Virus record (IMG/VR): IMGVR_UViG_3300044821_000131
Coordinates: 124,001 to 188,000 of that record
DNA from: a virus
Length of the DNA: 64,000 nt
Strand: one strand, 5' to 3'
The notes beneath the pieces were generated by a model. It did not search any database and was not told where the DNA came from. It saw nothing but the letters and a program-made list of their open reading frames with translations. The first letter of the stretch is position 1. Every line of letters starts with the position of its first letter. This document shows positions 54,377 through 61,365 of the stretch, in pieces. The translations under genes and the position numbers were made by a program.

Positions 54377-56212
54377 CTATCCTGAATACGCTCCCGGGAG
54401 ATTGTAGTTGAAGTTTCCTCGTAACATCGACTCCAGCCGTAGCTTCATGCTGAGATCACTGAACATCGGCTCGCCAATCATAATCTTGCCAAGCATGTAA
54501 GCGTAGTTGAGGGCCTGCAGCGTGTCGTTCGGACGACTGGCACTAGCGCGATAAATAAACGTGTTAGTGCCAGCGTTCCCCGCCTTCTCACCCGGCGCGC
54601 GATACATGTTGAGACAGTCCGTCAAATACTCCTCAGCGTACTCCCAAGAGAAACAGCGTATACGCTTCTGGCGTATAGCATCGAAGGTGAAAGACAATGA
54701 TTCTGTTTTGTTGAGCGACCATTGATTATAGATGTGCGGTCCTTTTGGTTCAGATATGAGGGCTGTAGCGGGACCGACGTAGTTAAAGATAAGATGTTTC
54801 TCCGGCTGAATAAATTCTCGCAATTTGCTATTGTAGACTGCGCCAACACCGAAATCTGAGGCCAAGGCAAATCCCATGTGCTGCTTCCATTCCCGTATGA
54901 TGGTACCAATGATGTCGTCGTAGTTCATACCGGTAAAGCGACTCATATGCAGAATGTCAAAGAGTCCGTTTGAAGTGATACCAAGTACGACATGTACGGT
55001 CGTACTGATCTTAGTGTGAGACATAGGTTGGTAGTCACTGCCACCCCAGTCACAACCAGACACGATGTATTGATATTTTTTTGCTTGGGCGTTACGCTTG
55101 AGCAGCCCAACGTCCTTACCGAGCGTGCAGATGTCTTGTAGTTGTTGCCGAGTTATTTCACGCTCACCTTCTTCGGTTGGGACACCAAGAATTTCCTGCA
55201 GGAACTTTCGATAATCGCCTTTGTTCTTCCGCTCATAGATCTTGGACCAGCGATAAGGATTCTGGATAACGGACGGTACGATCAACTGAGGAATGTGAAA
55301 GCCATACTTCTTGGCTTCAAACGCCTGCATGTTGGAATGAAGAAATCTACCAGCGCGAACGTTCAGGAGCTTTCCACATTTGGCACAGCAAGGTCCCTCC
55401 GGTTGAATCATGTCCATCACGCCATGTTCCGGGAGTGGAATGTTCTCGTGACCGGACGGGCAGGTCATGACCCATACGCCACCTGAAGACTCTCCGTACT
55501 TCTTCTCAAGAAACGTGTCGGTGGTGAGCGAGGTGCCGGCGTAAAAAGTGATCGGGTATTCCGAGGCCGATTGTACCTGCTCGACTTCGATTTCCAGATC
55601 GGGATCGAAGTCCTGACTTTCATCGAATAAGATTTCATCGGAACTTTTGCCGCGTACATTAGACGCACTACTGAGCACGTAGGCGAGTTCGATCTTCGAT
55701 CCGTTCGCAAATTCTTTCAAGTGAAGATTCTGTCGGAGTTTGTAGTCCGGCTTGTAGTCCAGCTGCGCGCGCACCATTTCTTGTAAACGGTTGGCATAGG
55801 TCTCAAGCTGTTGACTGCGAGGACTGATGTACAGACTGGAGAATCCTGGGAACAGGCGTGTCAATAGGAGTTGACGCGCGGCGAAACTTGTGGATTTACT
55901 GATCTGTCGAGACCCCCGCAACACGGTGAACCCGCCGAGATGAATATTAAAGATTTGAAACGAAAAACCGTAATCACTAAACAGGAGCGGACGGTCTTTC
56001 GGGTAGCGCGGCCAGTAAAAACCGGTTAAGAACACCATGTTGAAATTGCAGAATTTCAAGAAATCCATCAAGGCGTCATTGAACTCCCGGGCGCCGGCAG
56101 CACTTATTTTTGATCGTTCGTAGAGGCCGGACAGTTCATTGCTGCGCGTGACGAGCTGGTGCCGAAACTCACCATCAGTGCGAAGTTTATAATCGAGGTC
56201 GAGATAAGGCAT
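54377..56212 (-). CDS. terminase large subunit
   Basis: 611 residues on the minus strand. ATPase: a Walker A-type loop RGSRQISKST (99-108; the residue before Lys is Ser where Gly is usual), Walker B ILFDESQ (194-200). Between ATPase and nuclease there is a zinc-type cluster (C251, C275, C276, C279). RNase H-like nuclease: GCDWGGSD (D388), ASDFGVG (D453), and PNDTLQALNYAY late in the protein. This order (ATPase, then nuclease) and the length match large terminases that cut and pump DNA into the prohead. No small subunit is seen next to it. It is transcribed opposite to the structural genes, and diverges from the gene at 56262. Confidence 0.85.
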   Translation of the reverse strand: MPYLDLDYKLRTDGEFRHQLVTRSNELSGLYERSKISAAGAREFNDALMDFLKFCNFNMVFLTGFYWPRYPKDRPLLFSDYGFSFQIFNIHLGGFTVLRGSRQISKSTSFAARQLLLTRLFPGFSSLYISPRSQQLETYANRLQEMVRAQLDYKPDYKLRQNLHLKEFANGSKIELAYVLSSASNVRGKSSDEILFDESQDFDPDLEIEVEQVQSASEYPITFYAGTSLTTDTFLEKKYGESSGGVWVMTCPSGHENIPLPEHGVMDMIQPEGPCCAKCGKLLNVRAGRFLHSNMQAFEAKKYGFHIPQLIVPSVIQNPYRWSKIYERKNKGDYRKFLQEILGVPTEEGEREITRQQLQDICTLGKDVGLLKRNAQAKKYQYIVSGCDWGGSDYQPMSHTKISTTVHVVLGITSNGLFDILHMSRFTGMNYDDIIGTIIREWKQHMGFALASDFGVGAVYNSKLREFIQPEKHLIFNYVGPATALISEPKGPHIYNQWSLNKTESLSFTFDAIRQKRIRCFSWEYAEEYLTDCLNMYRAPGEKAGNAGTNTFIYRASASRPNDTLQALNYAYMLGKIMIGEPMFSDLSMKLRLESMLRGNFNYNLPGAYSG

Positions 56213-56261
56213 TGCCCAAATTTTTGTTGATAAATGCGAACCAGCGTGTTAAACACATCTC

Positions 56262-56795
56262 ATGGCCGATACAGATAATGCGACCCAGTCGCCGACACCG
56301 CAAGTCCAAACTGAGACACCGGCACCCGCCTTACCTGAAACGCCAGACCCCGCCGACCTCCGTCCGCCACCTAAAATAAACATAAGGCTTAGACGCCAAT
56401 GCCCAGTGGAACCTCCGACTAATGTCACAAACGTCGTCGACGAGTCTTTGACCTCAGACGAACTTCATGCCCGTGTCACCATCGAAATTTGGAGTCGAAA
56501 CGAGAAGATCTACAGTGCACCACCCAGAAAATTTGATCATCCATACGGGGCGCGCCAAGACATGAAACAGGTGAGTTACGAAGAATTTCGAGACTGGTTG
56601 AAAGGTGTGGTCAAGACAGCGCAGACGATTTACTACGAATGGTGTGGCAAGGCACCGGTGGTTCCAACACCAGAAGTGAAGCCTCCAGCGGGCGCAGCAC
56701 CACAAGATCAGTATTCACTGAGCGCTATTACCAAGAACCCACCGAATATGTCTGCCGCCGTACCGCCTGTTGTACCAGAAGCCTTACCTAAATAG
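56262..56795 (+). CDS. hypothetical Pro-rich protein
   Basis: 177 residues: Pro/Thr-rich ends (TPAPALPETPDPADLRPPP at the N-terminus, similar at the C-terminus) around a folded core (about 60-130: HARVTIEIWSRNEKIYSAPP, FRDWLKGVVKTAQTIYYEW). Diverges from the terminase; 49 bases lie between and no convincing promoter was seen. Unrecognised. Confidence 0.55.
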   Translation: MADTDNATQSPTPQVQTETPAPALPETPDPADLRPPPKINIRLRRQCPVEPPTNVTNVVDESLTSDELHARVTIEIWSRNEKIYSAPPRKFDHPYGARQDMKQVSYEEFRDWLKGVVKTAQTIYYEWCGKAPVVPTPEVKPPAGAAPQDQYSLSAITKNPPNMSAAVPPVVPEALPK

Positions 56796-56830
56796 TAGTT
56801 CCGACAAATAATTAACGAGCAAAATAATCA

Positions 56831-57085
56831 ATGAAAGTTTTCGTGACGAAATATGCCTTGACCCAAGGCATCACAGAAGCAGAAGTCGATCGATCGCCCT
56901 TGCATCCGGACATGGTGTGCTCAAGTGCTACAAAAACATGGGATCGGTCTTATTATCACGGCGAGGGTAAAGAATGGCACCAGACGCGCAGTGCCGCGGT
57001 CGAACAGGCCGAGAAGCTTCGACTGAATAAAATCCGCTTGCTGAAACAGCGCATCAAACAATTGGAGACTATGGAATTCAAATGA
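56831..57085 (+). CDS. small conserved-type phage protein
   Basis: 84 residues. The form VFVTKYALTQGITEAEV, YYHGEGKEWHQTRSAAVEQA and a C-terminal helix ending in KQLETMEFK is one I know from many phages and prophages, of unknown role. Overlaps the next gene by four bases (ATGA). Confidence 0.6.
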   Translation: MKVFVTKYALTQGITEAEVDRSPLHPDMVCSSATKTWDRSYYHGEGKEWHQTRSAAVEQAEKLRLNKIRLLKQRIKQLETMEFK

Positions 57086-57393
57086 CAGGCAAAAAATCTG
57101 ACCGCCGGTACAAAACTGATTACCGCTTCGGTCTAATAGGTTCGCAGCTAGGTCTCTTCTTCACTCTGACACTCGACGGTAAAAAGGATTTTGAGCGTGC
57201 CGTCACCACGGCGCGAGAAATGTTGAGCCAGTATAACGTTGGCAGTCTAAATCTGAGCGACACGTCTATTGGTGTCGGCTCTGGATTCCAACAGGTGGAA
57301 CTTCACATCCACGAGAAAAATGTGAATCATGAACACATAATCGATTCGAAAACTTATGTCGATAAAAGCACCGAACCTCCTGCTGTTCACTGA
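57082..57393 (+). CDS. hypothetical protein
   Basis: 103 residues, with an alternating beta/helix content (GLFFTLTLDGKKDFERAVTT, GSGFQQVELHIHEKN). Coupled to the gene before it by ATGA and overlapping the RNase H-like gene by 38 bases. Unrecognised. Confidence 0.5.
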   Translation: MTGKKSDRRYKTDYRFGLIGSQLGLFFTLTLDGKKDFERAVTTAREMLSQYNVGSLNLSDTSIGVGSGFQQVELHIHEKNVNHEHIIDSKTYVDKSTEPPAVH

Positions 57394-57904
57394 CGGCTCA
57401 GGACACGCCGACGGCTTTGGTGGTTACGCCGCCTACGTAAAGACTGCCGACGACCTGGTGAAGCATTTCTGCATGGGTTCATGTTCGGACACGAGCGTCG
57501 ACAGAATGGAGTTCACGGCCTTGATCGAGGGTCTTAGGATGGCCATGGAGATGTGGATGCGATTCCCCGAAGCTTGGGAGAATGCCATGTCTGATAATCC
57601 TGTGCTGCGAAAACCAAGAGTGCTATGGCACAGTGATCGAGAATCACTAGTGCTATCTGTGAAGAATGTGTATGCGCGCGACAATTGTCCTGATCTATGG
57701 GCAGCGTTTGCGCATTTCGAGTCTGTGATGGAGATCGAGGCCAGGCATGTGACGGAGCCATTTACGGACACGGTGTCCGAGTTTGTCGAGGTCGACCTGC
57801 AATCAAGTACTGGACGTGATATGATGAAGAACTACTATCGTCAGACGCCGTTGAGGTGTGACGAGGAGCTACTCAAAAAACGAATTAAGAAAACAAAAAC
57901 ATGA
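57356..57904 (+). CDS. RNase H-like protein
   Basis: 182 residues. Pattern of RNase HI: first strand LLLFTDGSGHADGFGGY (catalytic-type D13), helix with MEFTALIEGLRMAM (E52), strand VLWHSDRESLV (D94), and a late EARHVTEPFTDTVSEFVEVD where the fourth acidic residue (D138 or nearby) would lie. All four expected positions are occupied. RNase H removes RNA primers or cuts RNA-DNA hybrids during phage replication; a structural derivative without activity is possible. It overlaps both neighbours (38 and 4 bases). Confidence 0.65.
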   Translation: MSIKAPNLLLFTDGSGHADGFGGYAAYVKTADDLVKHFCMGSCSDTSVDRMEFTALIEGLRMAMEMWMRFPEAWENAMSDNPVLRKPRVLWHSDRESLVLSVKNVYARDNCPDLWAAFAHFESVMEIEARHVTEPFTDTVSEFVEVDLQSSTGRDMMKNYYRQTPLRCDEELLKKRIKKTKT

Positions 57905-58197
57905 GAAGAATCGAGTGGAAACTGGTACAGCACCGCCGACCACACCTTGGGTTTGGAGTCCATGTTACGCTACCTAATGGCGGTCAAAGTGACGAAATCG
58001 CATTCGTTTGTTGCCCAGGAAACGAAGAAGCCACGGTGGCGTATGCCAAACTGATCGTCGCGGCGCCGGAGCTGTTGGCGGCGTGCAAGGCGTTGCTGGA
58101 CTGTCCGGCGATGAACTTGGACAACGTGGAGCCGGCAGACTGTGCGGCGTTTAATTGCGCCCAGGCAGTCGTTGCCAAAGTGGAAGGAAAAGTATGA
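57901..58197 (+). CDS. small protein with APELL motif
   Basis: 98 residues. Contains AKLIVAAPELLAACKALLD, a phrase found in many small phage and prophage proteins of unknown role, and a beta N-terminus (IEWKLVQHRRP). The next gene carries a related phrase, so the two may be paralogs. ATGA overlaps at both ends. Confidence 0.6.
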   Translation: MRRIEWKLVQHRRPHLGFGVHVTLPNGGQSDEIAFVCCPGNEEATVAYAKLIVAAPELLAACKALLDCPAMNLDNVEPADCAAFNCAQAVVAKVEGKV

Positions 58198-58511
58198 GCG
58201 CAAAACACACACCGGGCGATTGGTTGGTGGCCTATAACCGCAACACTGGCCGCGCAAAATTAGAAGTTTTGGGGCGCAATGGCCAGATCTGCGTTGCTGC
58301 TGAATTGGGCGATGGACCTGAAGCTGAAGCGAACGCCAAGCTGATCGCCGCCGCGCCTAAGTTGCTGAAAGCGCTTAATGCTATTATTAAAACTTGCAAT
58401 GCCGGAGTTATCATCCGGTACGAAACCGAAAAACCACAATGGTCCGCGTTGGATCACATAGAGTCGGTTGCTCGCGGCGCCATTGCCAAAGCTGTAGGTG
58501 AAAAACCATGA
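58194..58511 (+). CDS. small protein, HTPGDW / APKLL family
   Basis: 105 residues from the ATG overlapping the previous stop. The N-terminus KHTPGDWLVAYNRNTG and centre AKLIAAAPKLLKALNAI match a widespread small phage protein type of unknown function. The shared LIxAAPxLL phrase suggests common descent with the previous gene. Confidence 0.6.
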   Translation: MSAKHTPGDWLVAYNRNTGRAKLEVLGRNGQICVAAELGDGPEAEANAKLIAAAPKLLKALNAIIKTCNAGVIIRYETEKPQWSALDHIESVARGAIAKAVGEKP

Positions 58512-58741
58512 GTCCAAAAGACATCAAGGTTGGAAAAACCTATTACAATCGCGGACAGGGCAAAACCACACGCACCGTCTTGGAAATAGCAGACAAACAC
58601 CGGCCAGAATATTGGTACGGAGAAAGGGCTCCTACCGACCCGGGAGTGTTGTATAAGCAAGGATCTCGTGAGCGAACCTTGTACCTATCCAGCTTTGCTA
58701 AATGGGCCGGAGGAGTATCATCGGAGGTAGTGACGTCATGA
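58508..58741 (+). CDS. small hypothetical protein
   Basis: 77 residues with IKVGKTYYNRGQGKTTRTVL, a form I have seen in small phage proteins that may bind nucleic acid (unproven). Coupled by ATGA at both ends. Confidence 0.55.
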   Translation: MSPKDIKVGKTYYNRGQGKTTRTVLEIADKHRPEYWYGERAPTDPGVLYKQGSRERTLYLSSFAKWAGGVSSEVVTS

Positions 58742-58992
58742 GACCTAACTGTAGTTGCCCGGTAACCCATGACGGAGTGAACCCGGATTCAAGATACACG
58801 ATTAGCCCAGAGTCTTGTGGGTTTGTTGTGCGATTCAATGGGAGGCAGATAGGCGAGTCCAAGTTTTATGCTTCGGCCGCCATACTGGCGATCGGTCACA
58901 ATTCGGCCCGCAAAGGAAATAACATAATCGTTGAAAAATCTCGACAAGCACAACTCACTCAACAGATGGGTTGTGGAAAGGAGACTATATGA
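58738..58992 (+). CDS. small hypothetical protein
   Basis: 84 residues from the ATG overlapping the preceding stop. N-terminus has CSCPVTHDG, the rest shows RYTISPESCGFVVRFNGRQI. Unrecognised. ATGA overlap with the next gene, whose ribosome site AAGGAG (58978-58983) lies within this gene. Confidence 0.5.
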   Translation: MRPNCSCPVTHDGVNPDSRYTISPESCGFVVRFNGRQIGESKFYASAAILAIGHNSARKGNNIIVEKSRQAQLTQQMGCGKETI

Positions 58993-59237
58993 CTGAATTA
59001 ACCACCCGCATCGGTGAATTACTGCCCAATCTGGACGCGATGGATATTGATGACATGCCAGTGATGCGGCAGGAGTTGATCGTGTTGTCGGTCGGCATCC
59101 GCGCTCTGGCCAGCTATGCCGAGGCGAAGCAAGAAGCGATGGTTTATCGGCTGGCTGGCAACATCGACTTGGCCCAGCGTATCGAAACCCACTGCGAATC
59201 ACTCTATCACAAACTGCCCGATTGGGCGAAATGGTAA
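58989..59237 (+). CDS. small helical protein
   Basis: 82 residues, start chosen by AAGGAG five bases upstream and the ATGA overlap; an earlier in-frame start adds six residues. Helical throughout (VMRQELIVLSVGIRALASYA, QEAMVYRLAGNIDLAQRIET). No family recognised. Confidence 0.55.
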   Translation: MTELTTRIGELLPNLDAMDIDDMPVMRQELIVLSVGIRALASYAEAKQEAMVYRLAGNIDLAQRIETHCESLYHKLPDWAKW

Positions 59238-59246
59238 GCACAAGAT

Positions 59247-59537
59247 ATGAAACAAATAGAGGCTACACCAGACCGTCCGTTTTTCAGTGTAGGATACCAG
59301 TACGCTCGTAATCCAAGCACGGTTTATTCTTTCAACAGTTACTTTGAAGTTACCGGGGATAAGCGTCGAGCCACGATGTCTGGAACCGACGATGCAGCCT
59401 TGGCCAAGCGGTGCGCTGATTATTGCGTAACGCAACCCGGTGTGAAATTCGCTTGGGTACATAAAACAGAGGATTGCTACAACCACAAAGAAGTCTACAA
59501 GACTGAGCGACAGAATGAGTTCAACGCAACAACCTGA
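59247..59537 (+). CDS. small hypothetical protein
   Basis: 96 residues, mixed alpha/beta (FFSVGYQYARNPSTVYSFNS, DAALAKRCADYCVTQPGVKF). Nine bases after the previous stop; overlaps the next gene by 23 bases. Unrecognised. Confidence 0.5.
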   Translation: MKQIEATPDRPFFSVGYQYARNPSTVYSFNSYFEVTGDKRRATMSGTDDAALAKRCADYCVTQPGVKFAWVHKTEDCYNHKEVYKTERQNEFNATT

Positions 59538-59967
59538 ATGGAAATTAGTGGCGCAGCTCGGCGATGTTAATCCAATCGAGCACGGTGGTTACTTCGTGTT
59601 CGAAGATCTGACCGGCGTCTATGCACCAGAAGGTGAAACGGTGCGACGCACATTTGAAGACAAATTTGAGATACATAGGTTCATACTAGAGCCCTGTACC
59701 TATATTAACGGAGTGCTGTCTGATAATAAATATCATCCGGAGACCCCGGTTTGGTTCGCTGACTCAATAGGCGCTGTTTCAAGTTGGGCCGGCGTGGTAC
59801 CGGTTGAATTTATAGCCGCGCTAACCGGAGACAACATAGTGGATAAAGCCAGGGCTTGGTATGATGTTGGGTCGTACTTTGGTTTTTTCGAATTGGACTC
59901 ATATCCCCTCATCATGAGCCGGGAGGAAGTGGAGGCTCGTTACGCGAAGGCAAAATATAATCTCTAG
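59515..59967 (+). CDS. conserved-type phage protein of unknown function
   Basis: 150 residues. Pattern EHGGYFVFEDLTGVYAPEGE, then ARAWYDVGSYFGFFELDSYP, recalls a widespread phage and prophage protein of unknown role with the same closing YP-Leu turn. Overlaps the previous gene by 23 bases. The 94 bases after it contain an open frame without a usable start (see findings). Confidence 0.55.
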   Translation: MSSTQQPEWKLVAQLGDVNPIEHGGYFVFEDLTGVYAPEGETVRRTFEDKFEIHRFILEPCTYINGVLSDNKYHPETPVWFADSIGAVSSWAGVVPVEFIAALTGDNIVDKARAWYDVGSYFGFFELDSYPLIMSREEVEARYAKAKYNL

Positions 59968-60061
59968 TCCGAACGGTCAGATTCTCACAGATTGGCAGCG
60001 GCTGGAATATTTACATTGGCGAACGCAAATTGATTATTGCAACAATCAACATAAATCTGAC

Positions 60062-60283
60062 ATGAAGCTAAATGCTAAAGTTGTAGCGACGTCCATTCTT
60101 TCTCAGCGATGGACAAAATCAACGGAAGCCAAACCCACGAAAGACAAGGCTTTTACCGTAGCGATCTTCGGCACGGGTATAGGTATTCGTCCGTGTAACG
60201 CGATCGGACGTACTGGTACAGAAGCGCATCAGGTGGCTCAACATATTATTGATCTGCACAATGACAATTTAACGCATGAATGA
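60062..60283 (+). CDS. small hypothetical protein
   Basis: 73 residues. Begins at ATG overlapping the stop of an open frame (ATGA) and has a basic N-terminus and a helical end (HQVAQHIIDLHNDNL). Overlaps the next gene by eight bases. Unrecognised. Confidence 0.5.
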   Translation: MKLNAKVVATSILSQRWTKSTEAKPTKDKAFTVAIFGTGIGIRPCNAIGRTGTEAHQVAQHIIDLHNDNLTHE

Positions 60284-60587
60284 CAAAGACTTGGCCGAAG
60301 TTTTAAGACTGAAAGCGGTAGTTGAATTTGAAACCCCGATCGACGGACCTTGGAACGGCGGACGTAAATCCGTGTTCGAATTCAAACCGAAAGTTGATCC
60401 CACCAAAGGCAAACCAGCCATCCGTTGGGGAAGTTTCGGGGCGAATTATTGGTTCTCGCTTAATCAAGGTAAAAACCTAAAATCCCATTTGACCGGGGTT
60501 CGCCGAAAACTTCGAGGCGCTCCGAAACGAAGAATTGAATTTCAGACAATGACACCAGATGAAATCTATGCCGTCCGATACTGCTAA
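60276..60587 (+). CDS. small basic hypothetical protein
   Basis: 103 residues, basic, with GPWNGGRKSVFEFKPKVDPT and IRWGSFGANYWFSL. Overlaps the next gene. No family recognised. Confidence 0.5.
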   Translation: MNDKDLAEVLRLKAVVEFETPIDGPWNGGRKSVFEFKPKVDPTKGKPAIRWGSFGANYWFSLNQGKNLKSHLTGVRRKLRGAPKRRIEFQTMTPDEIYAVRYC

Positions 60588-60768
60588 ACAAAACGACACA
60601 GCCAAGGCCAGGATATTCTGGCCCGATGGCAGGATTGAACACTTCGACGATCAGCAAATGGCTTATCGTCTTTACATCGGCCTTCCACCTAAATTTCGTT
60701 GCGCCTTTCGAGGCAAGCACGACGCGCGTCCGGTGCACCCGGGTGACATGGTGGCTGGAGTTCCGTGA
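60559..60768 (+). CDS. small hypothetical protein
   Basis: 69 residues; an ATG three codons in (60568, MPSDTAKQ) is an alternative start. RIFWPDGRIEHFDDQQMAYR and FRGKHDARPVHPGDMV. Unrecognised. Overlaps the preceding gene by 29 bases (or 20). Confidence 0.45.
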   Translation: MKSMPSDTAKQNDTAKARIFWPDGRIEHFDDQQMAYRLYIGLPPKFRCAFRGKHDARPVHPGDMVAGVP

Positions 60769-60780
60769 AACTTTACAAAT

Positions 60781-61065
60781 ATGACTAGACAAGAATCGAC
60801 GGCCGTCCAGACACTAAGTTTACCGGAATCTTGGCCTAATATATTCGCAGATGGTCGTGAAGTAAGGAAGTTTTCGAAACCGTGCTGGTACATATTAGCC
60901 GGCGAGTTTGGAGCTTTCGTGGCCAAATCCAAGTGCGGAAAATTTGAAGCCATTGCCGAACCAAGAGATTCAGGATGGCAATTCTGGCTAGTGCGTACCA
61001 TCGATGGCGAGACCATACAGGAACTATTTTTGTCATCGACCATACCATATAAGCAACGACTTTGA
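60781..61065 (+). CDS. small hypothetical protein
   Basis: 94 residues, with WYILAGEFGAFVAKSKCGKF and GWQFWLVRTIDGETIQEL, probably a compact beta protein. Twelve bases after the preceding gene; no promoter seen. Unrecognised. Confidence 0.5.
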   Translation: MTRQESTAVQTLSLPESWPNIFADGREVRKFSKPCWYILAGEFGAFVAKSKCGKFEAIAEPRDSGWQFWLVRTIDGETIQELFLSSTIPYKQRL

Positions 61066-61080
61066 AGCAAAGACCTAAAA

Positions 61081-61362
61081 ATGAATATGGAACAAAAACA
61101 CTTTGAAAAACCTAGTCAGCTAACGGAACTCGTCCTACGCCTTGAGCGTATCGCCAAGAAAAATCGCGATGAGTTCTGTTATAATATTGAAGTCGAGCCG
61201 AAATTAAGCGGTCGCCTTCAGTATCGTTTTGTATGTAACGAGAAGGCCGAAGATCATGGCTTCGTGGGTGGAGAAGGCGACACCTTGGAAGCCGCGGTAG
61301 AGGCGGCGACGGCAGAGATCGAAGAAGCTTGTGAAATTTGGGGCTATAAGCCAGTACAATAA
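61081..61362 (+). CDS. small hypothetical protein
   Basis: 93 residues; a second in-frame ATG at 61087 is possible. Helical N-terminus (LTELVLRLERIAKKNRDEF), a beta middle and an acidic helical C-terminus (EAAVEAATAEIEEACEIW). Immediately precedes the ligase. Unrecognised. Confidence 0.5.
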   Translation: MNMEQKHFEKPSQLTELVLRLERIAKKNRDEFCYNIEVEPKLSGRLQYRFVCNEKAEDHGFVGGEGDTLEAAVEAATAEIEEACEIWGYKPVQ

Positions 61363-61365
61363 TGT

